Assembly (NCBI GenBank): GCA_025360045.1
Contig: JANYCY010000071.1
Location: forward strand, 1 to 37,108
Source: Janthinobacterium sp.
GTDB lineage: Bacteria; Pseudomonadota; Gammaproteobacteria; Burkholderiales; Chitinibacteraceae
Direction: 5' to 3'
DNA length: 37,108 nt
How positions within the stretch are numbered: position 1 is the stretch's first letter; each line of letters opens with the position of its first letter. Shown piece after piece: positions 1 to 6,550 of this stretch. The position numbers and the translations under genes were made by a program. The notes under the pieces are model-generated. The model did not search any database and had not been told where the DNA came from. It was given only the letters and a program-made list of their open reading frames with translations.

Positions 1-96
1 TACAGATGTGTGATTTCAACCTGATCCTTGCCGCTTTACCACGGCACTCCCTTCTACCCAAGTAAGACCATCTCCACGCATTTTTAATGCACTTGG

Positions 97-306
97 ATGG
101 CTTTGGCACGTCCTGTTTCGCATAAGACCGCCTGCGGCCACGAAACCCACTCTCATCGCACATTGCGCACTAAACATCACCCGGATTGCACTAATCTCCC
201 TGTGATTTTTTTTGCGTGTCGTCATGAGAGCATCCGCCAAGCTGCCGAGAACCTTGTTCTCGCAGCTTGGCCTTTAATTCTAGTGTCCGCTTCACGTGAG
301 CACTGA
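97..306 (+). CDS. Possible Ash/Icd-like small phage protein
   Basis: A 69-residue ORF starting at ATG 97; an in-frame stop at 85-87 excludes an earlier start. The N-terminal half is rich in His, Thr and Cys and is followed by a hydrophobic stretch (FFACRHES, then AAWPLILVSA). This pattern recalls the small Ash / Icd-like proteins found near primase genes in P4-type satellites, which would suit the primase at 1284. There is no clear ribosome binding site and the resemblance is by eye only. It may equally be a chance ORF, because the opposite strand is also open over 16-240. Confidence 0.33.
   Translation: MALARPVSHKTACGHETHSHRTLRTKHHPDCTNLPVIFFACRHESIRQAAENLVLAAWPLILVSASREH
237..270. repeat. 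Long imperfect hairpin
   Basis: Two 15-16 nt arms (237-252 and 256-270) are complementary except for one bulged C, separated by a loop of about 3 nt. No T-tract follows on the + strand, so this is not a typical terminator. It lies inside the doubtful ORF at 97-306. Confidence 0.55.
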
Positions 307-370
307 AAACCTGCCGCTATGCATTTAGAGGCATTCAAAAGGCCTTGTAGCCCCAACCAAAGGTGACTTC

Positions 371-661
371 ATGAACCCTGATCAAAAGAAACAACTCCTT
401 TTAGGTTTATTTAAGTGGGCATCAGTATTTTTACTACCATTTATATGGCCGCTATTAAGAGGAAAGTATAAAATCGGATTTATTTTACTAATAGCATCCT
501 CTTTTGGATTTTGGGTAATAGCGGCCACGTCATTTTTCGGCATTTATTACGCATTTTTTTATAAAGAAAAACGCTCAATTAATAGTAAAAATCATCGAGA
601 CAATTATGATGATAATATAAATATTTCTAGGAATTCAAAACGTAAAACCGTTAATTCTTAG
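371..661 (+). CDS. Small membrane protein, unknown function
   Basis: The product is 96 residues with two predicted membrane segments (about residues 14-30 and 34-58) and a hydrophilic Lys/Asn/Asp/Arg-rich tail from about 64. The start ATG 371 has a good ribosome binding site (AAAGGTG, about 6 nt upstream). The inner-membrane hairpin with a charged tail would face the cytoplasm if the positive-inside rule holds. No family is recognised. The codon use is strongly A/T-biased, like the rest of the accessory region and unlike the chromosomal genes after 13,400. Confidence 0.7.
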   Translation: MNPDQKKQLLLGLFKWASVFLLPFIWPLLRGKYKIGFILLIASSFGFWVIAATSFFGIYYAFFYKEKRSINSKNHRDNYDDNINISRNSKRKTVNS

Positions 662-672
662 CAATTAAACTC

Positions 673-732
673 GCAACCTACTTCGGTAGGTTGCACCCCT
701 ATGTTAACCAACAACATAGGCGTGCAACCTAC
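673..732 (+). promoter_or_regulatory. Leader with two mutually exclusive hairpins
   Basis: Arm A (673-681, GCAACCTAC) pairs with B (686-694, GTAGGTTGC) across a TTCG tetraloop. B is also the start of a 20-nt arm (686-705) that pairs, with a single mismatch, with 713-732 across a 7-nt loop; its 3' end repeats arm A. B can therefore pair up or down but not both. AGGAG (738-742) and the ATG at 751 lie just beyond. This is the layout of an attenuator or translational switch. The structure is seen in the sequence; the function is inferred. Confidence 0.6.
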
Positions 733-750
733 CAACCAGGAGTAGACAAT

Positions 751-924
751 ATGAACACATGCGAGGCAACAACACTACAAAAGAAGACAAAGGCAACAAT
801 TAGTAATGCCAAAGACTTTAATGCGTGGTGTAAAAAATTTGGCATTTTTGATGCTGCAACCCAAGCCCGTGATGCAGGTGTAGATGTGCTAACTTGCTTG
901 AACTGGCTAAAAAGTACTCATTAA
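751..924 (+). CDS. 57-residue unknown protein
   Basis: The ATG at 751 is chosen over the TTG at 691 because AGGAG sits 8 nt upstream of it and the TTG lies inside a strong hairpin. The product is 57 residues, soluble, with a helix-rich C-terminal half (residues about 22-55: DFNAWCKKFGIFDAATQA...VLTCLNWLK) that looks like a small helical domain, perhaps DNA- or protein-binding. No family is recognised. It is the only gene served by the switch-like leader at 673-732 and is followed by a terminator-like hairpin, so it is probably a single-gene unit. Confidence 0.65.
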   Translation: MNTCEATTLQKKTKATISNAKDFNAWCKKFGIFDAATQARDAGVDVLTCLNWLKSTH

Positions 925-930
925 AAACGA

Positions 931-969
931 TCCAGTGTTGTTCCCTAACAATAATGAAACAACACTGGA
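931..969 (+). terminator. Terminator-like hairpin after 57-aa gene
   Basis: Perfect 12-bp arms (931-942 and 958-969) with a 15-nt loop are followed by TTTT. They lie 6 nt after the stop codon at 924. Confidence 0.6.
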
Positions 970-1007
970 TTTTCCTAAGTAAGGCAATAAACTTTATTTA
1001 GGAAAAT
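969..1007. repeat. Second inverted repeat abutting the terminator
   Basis: ATTTTCCTAA (969-978) is perfectly complementary to TTAGGAAAAT (998-1007), with a 19-nt spacer. The left arm is the T-tract of the preceding hairpin, so the two structures overlap and may compete. The gene-free stretch 925-1283 otherwise holds the pseudoknot at 1118-1154 and a possible leader peptide at 1182-1247. Confidence 0.5.
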
Positions 1008-1117
1008 TAATTCTTCCTTTGCCCAATTGGGGACGCGACCTGAACGTCGGAAGAAACGTAGTAGGAGCTTTTTTGCTCAGTCATATCCAGTTTTATAATT
1101 ACCTTCATCACTTCAAT

Positions 1118-1154
1118 CCCAACGGGAACATCCTCCCGTTTCGGGCTGATGTTC
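1118..1154 (+). ncRNA. Pseudoknot-capable leader RNA upstream of primase
   Basis: AACGGG (1121-1126) pairs with CCCGTT (1135-1140). The loop between them (AACATC, 1127-1132) pairs with GATGTT (1148-1153), giving a classic H-type pseudoknot. A competing small hairpin is CCCG (1135-1138) with CGGG (1142-1145). Its position upstream of a P4-type primase is like that of the CI/C4 antisense immunity RNAs of P4 and P1. I cannot confirm homology with those from sequence alone. Confidence 0.45.
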
Positions 1155-1181
1155 TCTCTTAACTATTCAAGAGGAAACATC

Positions 1182-1247
1182 GTGATTTCAATTTATTTCC
1201 CTCCCGTTTTTATAAACATCTTATCCAACTTTGGTCTTGCTTATTGA
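1182..1247 (+). CDS. Possible 21-residue leader peptide
   Basis: GTG at 1182 is preceded by AAGAGGAAA with about 7 nt spacing, a good ribosome binding site. It opens a 21-codon hydrophobic ORF (MISIYFPPVFINILSNFGL...) ending in TGA at 1245-1247, 36 nt before the primase start. It lies between the pseudoknot and the primase, so it could couple translation or report ribosome passage. The short length means coding status is unproven. Confidence 0.35.
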   Translation: MISIYFPPVFINILSNFGLAY

Positions 1248-1283
1248 CCTATTAAATTTTTATTTAAATTTTAGGAGAAGCAA

Positions 1284-2354
1284 ATGGGTAACGATAGTTC
1301 AATAGAAATGTATAAAGAACGGATAAAAAACACCATATCCTTATCCAACGGGCATTGGTTATTTATTCTTGAACGCCTGGGCATTGATAAACAATATTTG
1401 TCTGGTTCTAATACAGCATGCCCTGTATGCAAAGGAACAGATCGTTTTCAATTTCATGATAAAAATGACAATGGTGATTGGTTTTGTCGTAAAGCTGGCG
1501 GCCACAGTCAAAGTGGCAACGGCTTTAATTTACTAATAGAATCATATGGCTGGAGCTTTCATGAAGCACTGGTTGAAGTTGAAAAAACAATTCAATGCAA
1601 TAGTTACCGCACTGAATTGAAAAGATCCATTTCTCATTCAACTCAATTAAAAGAGAAACAAGATGAGACTAAAAAGATCCAGAAGATCCAGGAGATCCTA
1701 AAGTCCTCTTTTCCGTTTGAGAAAAATGATCCCGTAGGCCGGTATTTAAAGGCCCGTGGCTATGAAGGAATTGCAGATAAGTGTGGTTTTCTTTTTCATC
1801 CATCTTTGGCTTATTGGGAAAAGCAAGGCACCCAGTTTGTTAAGTTGGGCACTTATCCAGCCATGATCGCCAAAGTAGTCAACACCCAAGGCGAAATCAT
1901 AAGTCTCCATAGATTATGGCTCACACCAGAAGGGAAAAAAGCGCCAGTTCCATGTCCAAAAAAATCAATGCCTCCGATCGGTGGTTCAATGAAAGGCTGC
2001 TCAATACAGCTTTTTAAACCCGATAGTGGTCCCTTAGTTCTTGCGACGGGCATTGAAACATCGCTAGGTGCAGCAGCATTAACACAGCGGCCAGCATGGG
2101 CAACCATGTCTGACGCAATGCTTGGATCAGTCGTACTCCCAAGTCATACCACCGAAGTATGGGTATTTGGCGATAGCGACTTCCCCTGCACAAATAGTAA
2201 TAACCCAGGGAAAGATGCAGCCATAAAAGCTGCTCAAACTTATCGTGACCAAGGTAAAAAAGTTCGTTTATTTTTACCGCAAACACCAGGTTTAGATTTC
2301 GATGACGTTTGGCAAACAGGGCAATATAGCCAGCAAAACAAAATTGCTGCGTAA
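1284..2354 (+). CDS. P4-type zinc-ribbon/Toprim DNA primase
   Basis: The product is 356 residues and primes replication of the element by making short RNA primers. Residues about 46-76 hold a zinc ribbon of the P4 alpha/TraC type (CPVC, then WFCRKAGGH). Residues about 245-345 are a Toprim_3 domain with the acidic ATGIETS motif and the GDSDF metal-binding motif. There is no C-terminal helicase domain as in the 777-residue P4 alpha protein, so it is a stand-alone primase. The start has AGGAGA about 7 nt upstream. Genes of this type occur on plasmids, ICEs and satellites. It is preceded by the structured leader at 1118-1247. Family confidence is high; its role in this element's replication is inferred. 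Confidence 0.88.
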   Translation: MGNDSSIEMYKERIKNTISLSNGHWLFILERLGIDKQYLSGSNTACPVCKGTDRFQFHDKNDNGDWFCRKAGGHSQSGNGFNLLIESYGWSFHEALVEVEKTIQCNSYRTELKRSISHSTQLKEKQDETKKIQKIQEILKSSFPFEKNDPVGRYLKARGYEGIADKCGFLFHPSLAYWEKQGTQFVKLGTYPAMIAKVVNTQGEIISLHRLWLTPEGKKAPVPCPKKSMPPIGGSMKGCSIQLFKPDSGPLVLATGIETSLGAAALTQRPAWATMSDAMLGSVVLPSHTTEVWVFGDSDFPCTNSNNPGKDAAIKAAQTYRDQGKKVRLFLPQTPGLDFDDVWQTGQYSQQNKIAA

Positions 2355-2423
2355 CTATTGCCAAGAATTGATTTCACACCTCCTTTATTCTCAACTCAAT
2401 ATGCTCTTACATAGAGGTAATAA

Positions 2424-2570
2424 ATGAACAATCAACCCAACCAAAGTCTCTCACAACGCCAACAGAGCCCACAGAAAAGTCATGATCATATGAGCTTAAT
2501 GAGTTATCTCGAGGAAGAGCGTCAGCGAGAGTTGCACAAAATTTACAGTAAACGCCCGGATAAACGTTAA
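2424..2570 (+). CDS. 48-residue hydrophilic protein
   Basis: ATG 2424 is preceded by AGAGGTAA, a good ribosome binding site. The 48 residues are Gln/Ser-rich at first (NQPNQSLSQRQQSPQKSHD), then a charged helix (SLMSYLEEERQRELHKIY). It lies 69 nt after the primase stop and 10 nt before the next ORF, which suggests one transcript. No family is recognised. Confidence 0.6.
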   Translation: MNNQPNQSLSQRQQSPQKSHDHMSLMSYLEEERQRELHKIYSKRPDKR

Positions 2571-2580
2571 GAGCAGATTA

Positions 2581-2772
2581 ATGACTCAAGCAATAACAAT
2601 TTATCTTTCATCACGTCCTTTATTCCCTGTTGAGGGAATAAAGGACGGATTTGGCGAAATTAGAATTGGATCTGTTTCTGGTTGGGATTTTTCTCGCCCA
2701 CTCACTAAAAATGAAATTGCAAAAATTGAGTATCCTGAAATAGTTTCAGTGGATATGAAAATTACACCATAA
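2581..2772 (+). CDS. 63-residue unknown protein
   Basis: This soluble 63-residue ORF follows the 48-residue gene after 10 nt. It has no membrane segment and no cysteines. Pro and Gly are scattered (LSSRPLFPVEGIKDGFGEI), consistent with a small beta-rich fold. The last six codons (VDMKITP) resemble the start of the gene at 2962 (MKITPAAV) in both DNA and protein, possibly an old duplication or coincidence. No function can be assigned. Confidence 0.55.
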   Translation: MTQAITIYLSSRPLFPVEGIKDGFGEIRIGSVSGWDFSRPLTKNEIAKIEYPEIVSVDMKITP

Positions 2773-2816
2773 TCATTTTTGACTAATTAATATTTCATCT
2801 TCCCAACAGGGTATAT

Positions 2817-2921
2817 TTGCCTGTTGGTGAATATGCCCTCTTCCATCAAGATGGTCAACACAGCACTCGGCCGCAAGCAAACAGTATTGCTGCGGCGCTA
2901 GATTCTGTATTATCAAGCTAA
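2817..2921 (+). CDS. Possible 34-residue ORF with TTG start, or gene remnant
   Basis: An open frame from 2787 to the TAA at 2919-2921 reads LPVGEYALFHQDGQHSTRPQ and then ANSIAAALDSVLSS. It has a natural amino acid composition in an otherwise gene-free gap. A TTG at 2817 has AGG about 6 nt upstream. It may be a short gene or the 3' remnant of a longer one. Coding status is uncertain. Confidence 0.28.
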   Translation: MPVGEYALFHQDGQHSTRPQANSIAAALDSVLSS

Positions 2922-2961
2922 TTTTCAGGCCTTCTTCCAAAATATTTAATCAGGGTATTTT

Positions 2962-3234
2962 ATGAAAATCACTCCAGCAGCAGTAACACACACAGGCGTC
3001 ACTACAGAAGCGATCAACGCTACTTTTGGCCCTACTGGTGCAAGTAAACATACAATCACAGTACCCCAAGGCACTAAATGTGAAAAACTAGCTGATGACC
3101 CAAGCCATTCTTGGGTTGTAAGTGATCTTAGTTTTATTGATAAGAAAAACAACGCATTTCTTTATTCTGATGCAGACATTTACGGGATCAAAATCTCAGT
3201 AGACCTCATTACCGATATTAAAGAAATTCGCTAA
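2962..3234 (+). CDS. 90-residue unknown protein
   Basis: ATG 2962 opens a 90-residue soluble ORF, the last rightward gene before a bidirectional terminator. It is Thr/Ala-rich at the N-terminus and has a single cysteine; the alternating hydrophobic pattern in the second half (SWVVSDLSFIDKKNNAFLY...) suggests beta strands. A weak AGGGTAT lies upstream. It has no membrane segment, and no family is recognised. Its position between primase and stb genes suggests a plasmid-type accessory protein only by association. Confidence 0.6.
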   Translation: MKITPAAVTHTGVTTEAINATFGPTGASKHTITVPQGTKCEKLADDPSHSWVVSDLSFIDKKNNAFLYSDADIYGIKISVDLITDIKEIR

Positions 3235-3266
3235 TAAGCTATTTAATTTAAATGGCCTAAGACAAT

Positions 3267-3306
3267 AAAAAACCCTCGACAGCACAAAGCTGATCGAGGG
3301 TTTTTT
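3267..3306. terminator. Bidirectional terminator
   Basis: Stem CCCTCGA (3273-3279) / TCGAGGG (3294-3300) is flanked by A6 on the left and T6 on the right. It therefore terminates both the rightward small genes and the leftward stbB-like gene. Confidence 0.9.
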
Positions 3307-3324
3307 ATCATATAAAAGATACTT

Positions 3325-4044
3325 TTATGCAGTAATTGCTTCAAATGCTTCATTCATATTTGCATTTGCGCTAATAGCCATCCCACGAATCGTGATCATC
3401 TTTTTGCAAAAATCTTTTTCATTTTCATCGGTACTGGCTCGTAATTTTGCGCGATAATCTGTCGTATCATTTACGATTTCATTTAATGTTTTTCCCGTTG
3501 ATCCAACACGCTGGAAAGCGGGGTTTTCATAGACAACACCACGGGATGGCGTCTGAAATGATTTAGTAATGAATTTATAACTTAATATTGTTTCAAACTC
3601 AGCGTCTGTATCGCTATCTATTTCCACACGATTAAATAATACGCGAATTTTTTTAGCAGGAACGCCCAGCTTATTCAGTAACCTGATTGTTTCGATGGTG
3701 TCTTTTTGCTGTTTATCTTCTGAAACTGTCGGCAGAATAAAAAGGTCAAACTCGCTATGAGAGTCAACGTTCTGAGCCATTAATTGCAAGAAAAGCTCTA
3801 CATTAGAAGAACCCACATCAACAACAGCAGATTCAAGCCCTAATAGCTCTCCATGCAAAACGTTAAATTGCCTGCCCCGTAACTGCTCAACTTCAATACT
3901 GTCAATTTGATCAGATGAATTAATGCTTTCAACTGAAAAATATTGAGCATTAGGCATACGAGGCATAAACATGTGCTGTGCCAGTGTTGATTTACCTACA
4001 TTGCCACTGTAATTCAAAATGCATAACTTGATATCTTTTTTCAT
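3325..4044 (-). CDS. stbB: StbB-like ParA/MinD-type ATPase
   Basis: The product is 239 residues from ATG 4044, preferred over TTG 4050 because AAGGA lies about 8 nt upstream of the ATG. A deviant Walker A (NYSGNVGKST) near residues 11-20 and the acidic VVDVGS segment near 115-120 match the StbB family of plasmid R388-type stb operons. StbB acts with StbA in plasmid segregation and influences conjugation. It follows the StbA-like gene by 11 nt and ends at a bidirectional terminator. Typical ParA proteins have a KGGxGK(T/S) motif, which is altered here in the StbB manner. The family call is by motif and gene order. Confidence 0.78.
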   Translation of the reverse strand: MKKDIKLCILNYSGNVGKSTLAQHMFMPRMPNAQYFSVESINSSDQIDSIEVEQLRGRQFNVLHGELLGLESAVVDVGSSNVELFLQLMAQNVDSHSEFDLFILPTVSEDKQQKDTIETIRLLNKLGVPAKKIRVLFNRVEIDSDTDAEFETILSYKFITKSFQTPSRGVVYENPAFQRVGSTGKTLNEIVNDTTDYRAKLRASTDENEKDFCKKMITIRGMAISANANMNEAFEAITA

Positions 4045-4055
4045 AAACAAATCCT

Positions 4056-4511
4056 TTATTTAGTTTTTTTACTTTGACGAAATTGTTTAATCATTTCGTC
4101 GTGATTAATTGGTTCTGGTGCAAATTCATAAGGCATGACTACATTGCCATTGCCAGGAACAACCACCTCCTCTTGCTTAATCTCAACACTGGGTTGAGCT
4201 GACGCATTAGATACAACTGTCTCAGCCACATGCGCCATGCTTGGGAGAACTGTCACCCCCCTACTCTCATGCCATGCTCGAGCAGCCTCTGCAATGGCTA
4301 CCGGCGCACGCTTTAAATGCCGACACCGAGAGAGATAAGTTGTAAATGTTCTCGCCGAAAAAAGAGGTATTTCTTCACGGATAAACTCAAATACTACTTT
4401 TGATGACTCCCCCGCCAGCAATCGCTTTTCAATCACGGGGTACATACTCTTGAACTTAGAGTACTGATCCTCCATTCCCGATTTGCCAACCCCAAAATTT
4501 GTGGATTTCAC
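4056..4511 (-). CDS. stbA: StbA/TraK-like DNA-binding protein
   Basis: A GTG start at 4511 is supported by GGAG about 7 nt upstream. The 151-residue product has an N-terminal helical domain of about 75 residues (KSMYPVIEKRLLAGESSKVV, then SARTFTTYLSR) typical of the TraK/StbA family that binds short direct repeats near oriT or the stb promoter. A Val/Glu/Pro-rich linker and a basic C-terminus (FRQSKKTK) follow. R388 StbA binds 9-bp repeats spaced by 2 bp; an 11-bp-period array lies directly upstream of this gene (4531-4629). It probably autoregulates the stbAB unit and directs segregation of the element. Confidence 0.75.
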   Translation of the reverse strand: MKSTNFGVGKSGMEDQYSKFKSMYPVIEKRLLAGESSKVVFEFIREEIPLFSARTFTTYLSRCRHLKRAPVAIAEAARAWHESRGVTVLPSMAHVAETVVSNASAQPSVEIKQEEVVVPGNGNVVMPYEFAPEPINHDEMIKQFRQSKKTK

Positions 4512-4530
4512 ACAAGCACTCCATTTTTAT

Positions 4531-4629
4531 TACTACGTATTTGATACGTAGAATCATACTACACGTATTTTTTTCTAGCGCAAGTTTCCAACAAATACTA
4601 CGTATTTACTACGTATTTACTACGCATAT
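4531..4629. repeat. 11-bp-period repeats, likely StbA operator/centromere
   Basis: Three head-to-tail 11-bp units start at 4597, 4608 and 4619 (TACTACGTATT twice, then TACTACGCATA). Further copies are at 4531 (TACTACGTATT), a one-base-longer version at about 4558-4570, and an inverted copy at 4545-4552. The period matches one helical turn and the repeat-plus-spacer length of R388 stb repeats. The array fills the region upstream of the StbA-like gene and must overlap its promoter. Confidence 0.75.
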
Positions 4630-4699
4630 ATTTTTAAAATTAACAGATGAGGCCTATCTACAGATGCAGTAGCCATGACTTTATAACTTTTTTTGTAAA

Positions 4700-4749
4700 A
4701 AACTAAGCGCAGCACGTTTAAAAAATTAAGTTTGTGCTGCGCTTAGTTT
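4700..4749 (-). terminator. Strong terminator overlapping 3' end of RNase H-like gene
   Basis: Perfect 16-bp arms (4700-4715 and 4734-4749) are separated by 18 nt. On the minus strand a T6 run follows. The arm at 4734-4749 is made of the last codons of the gene that stops at 4726. Confidence 0.85.
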
Positions 4750-5718
4750 AGAACTCTTTTGTTCAACCACAACAGGTGTAGGTGGCACTAATCGCTGAGC
4801 AAGGTTCACAACCCTTCTTTCAGCCTTTGATGATTCAGCTAATGCATTTGAGATAGGGTTAAAGCCCATCAAAGTCGCATTAACAATTCGTTTCGCAAAA
4901 TTTGTATTGCTCCAACCATCCAAAATCATTCGTAGTCGGTTTAATTCTGTGCCATTACACAAAGGAATCAATGGGTCCAGATTATTTAAAGCGGCAGGTG
5001 ACCTAGAAATCACTGTTTCTTGATTAACAGCTTTCCAATAAGTGCCGTACTCAGCAATGCGCATAGAGATCAACCGAAGGGGGACTGATTGCATTCGCTT
5101 GCATAATGCATCAGCTAATTCATTTAAACTTCTTTCAACCTTCACTACATATAAATAGTCAAAGCTTTCTAATAGGTAATTTCTTTTCTCTACAGTTTCA
5201 TTCAAACTCAAACTAAGCGTCTTTTCAGCCCCATCCTTTTTATAATAAGGCACCCCACCTGACATAAACTTCACAACGGCCAATGCATCAGTGTGAATGA
5301 TTAATTTTCTTATTCCCATATCAACAGCTAGAGCCATAACGCGCAATACTGAATTTATTTCAGCATCAACACTATTACTACCTGCAGCCAGATCTGAATA
5401 CATTACTAATATATTTTTATTAGAAGTGCAAATATACCCACCAATTTGTAACCGATCAGGAGCACCACCATCACACCATGCCAAATGAAAGGACTCTACT
5501 AATGGGTAGTTTGAGTTTTCTTTTGCAGCAACAACCACCGCATTATTTTTCACCGAGCGGAGCTTACCAAGTAGGTTTCTATGTAAAGGGCGACCAAATG
5601 GGCGGTTTGATTTTAATTTTGGCATTATCGTTACATCATCAAAATCAGGGGCAACTTCAGTTGAGCGTGGCGGCTTAATAGATGTTGCAATAAAAATACT
5701 TTTTTCTTGATTAATCAT
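4726..5718 (-). CDS. RNase H-fold (RVT_3-like) protein of mobile element
   Basis: The product is 330 residues. Residues about 76-212 form an RNase HI-like domain of the RVT_3 type: CDGG (D83), DAEINSVLRVMALAVDMGIR (E120), IIHTDALAVV (D144) and NELADALCKRM (D203). All four expected metal-binding acids are present, so cleavage of RNA in RNA:DNA hybrids, or another phosphodiester reaction, is plausible. The first 75 residues (basic, Pro-rich) and last 120 residues are unassigned. It is flanked by terminators on both sides and so forms its own unit between the transfer genes and stbAB. A role in processing primers, R-loops or transfer DNA is inference. Confidence 0.75.
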   Translation of the reverse strand: MINQEKSIFIATSIKPPRSTEVAPDFDDVTIMPKLKSNRPFGRPLHRNLLGKLRSVKNNAVVVAAKENSNYPLVESFHLAWCDGGAPDRLQIGGYICTSNKNILVMYSDLAAGSNSVDAEINSVLRVMALAVDMGIRKLIIHTDALAVVKFMSGGVPYYKKDGAEKTLSLSLNETVEKRNYLLESFDYLYVVKVERSLNELADALCKRMQSVPLRLISMRIAEYGTYWKAVNQETVISRSPAALNNLDPLIPLCNGTELNRLRMILDGWSNTNFAKRIVNATLMGFNPISNALAESSKAERRVVNLAQRLVPPTPVVVEQKSSKLSAAQT

Positions 5719-5860
5719 ATTCTTTCTCTTTCTTCACACAGATAAGAACACTATATCTAACTTAAAAAACACAACAAGACTAAAAATCATAATTTATTAA
5801 AAAATAGATAATTTATTAATAAATCACTAACCACAAAGGAATATAATAATTAGTCATTAA

Positions 5861-5884
5861 AGAAAAACAGCCGCATATAGCGGC
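5861..5884 (-). terminator. Terminator of the leftward transfer operon
   Basis: GCCGC/GCGGC stem (5870-5874, 5880-5884), followed on the minus strand by TGTTTTTCTTT. It lies 31 nt after the stop of the DUF4400 gene. Confidence 0.75.
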
Positions 5885-5914
5885 CTTTATACAGAATAGA
5901 AAAAGATTAAAAAT

Positions 5915-6550
5915 TTAATTACTAATTTGCAAATTAGACAACATCACAAACGATGAAAATGATGCAAATCCAAGCCACAAAGGGACCATTGAAGCTGAAA
6001 TATACGAGGGAATACACAAGTAAACCCCCAGCAAGCCAATCAATGCAATTATGCCATGTTCTCCTACATTAAATAATATAGGATTTGACAATTTAAAATT
6101 AAATTTCCTAATTAACTTATTTGCCCTTGAATCAAAAAAAACACCGACAAAAAATACTGACAATGGTATTGCCCATAAGCAAAAAACCAGCGAGCGCAAG
6201 ATGAACCGATACCCTAAAATTACGGATGTAGCGACCACTTTCGACATTAAGTTATTACTTTTCGAAATGCCCTCGCCCACGGTTTCTCTCGTATGGTCTA
6301 CTTCAGCATCAGAAACGATATAATCTCGCATTGCAGCGCGAACATATTCAGAAGTCATCACAATTTTATATGTAGAATCGACTTTTGTTGAAATCCATTC
6401 ACTAGAGCCGCTACCGACTTGAGATTTTAATTCTGAAATTTCATACTGAATTCCACGTATAGCGCCAACAGGGCTTTGGGTGAAAACTCCATAAAAAATC
6501 ACACCAATGATTATAACTAGCCAGATGCGAAAGTGAATTAAGAAAGACAT
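5915..6550 (-). CDS. DUF4400 integrating-conjugative-element membrane protein
   Basis: The product is 211 residues with an N-terminal membrane segment (about 7-24), a helical soluble region, and at least three C-terminal segments (about 116-140, 163-181, 185-205). The GYRFILRSLVF ... LSVFFVGVFFDSRANKLIRK signature matches DUF4400, which is encoded next to traD in SXT/R391- and PFGI-1-type ICEs (s043/PFL_4697 family). Its precise role is unknown; it is thought to work with the coupling protein or channel at the inner membrane. It overlaps the preceding gene by 13 nt, indicating translational coupling, and ends the operon. Confidence 0.75.
   Translation of the reverse strand: MSFLIHFRIWLVIIIGVIFYGVFTQSPVGAIRGIQYEISELKSQVGSGSSEWISTKVDSTYKIVMTSEYVRAAMRDYIVSDAEVDHTRETVGEGISKSNNLMSKVVATSVILGYRFILRSLVFCLWAIPLSVFFVGVFFDSRANKLIRKFNFKLSNPILFNVGEHGIIALIGLLGVYLCIPSYISASMVPLWLGFASFSSFVMLSNLQISN

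Noticed and set aside
16-240. Minus-strand 74-residue ORF overlapping the Ash/Icd-like candidate
   Set aside because: No family resemblance, no clear ribosome binding site; only one of the two overlapping frames is likely real and the plus-strand one fits the primase context better, weakly.
691-750. TTG-started 20-residue extension of the 57-residue gene
   Set aside because: The TTG is buried in a strong hairpin and ATG 751 has an AGGAG at ideal spacing.
2833-2901. ATG-started 22-codon ORF (MPSSIKMVNT...)
   Set aside because: Very short, no ribosome binding site, and overlaps the better 2817-2921 frame.
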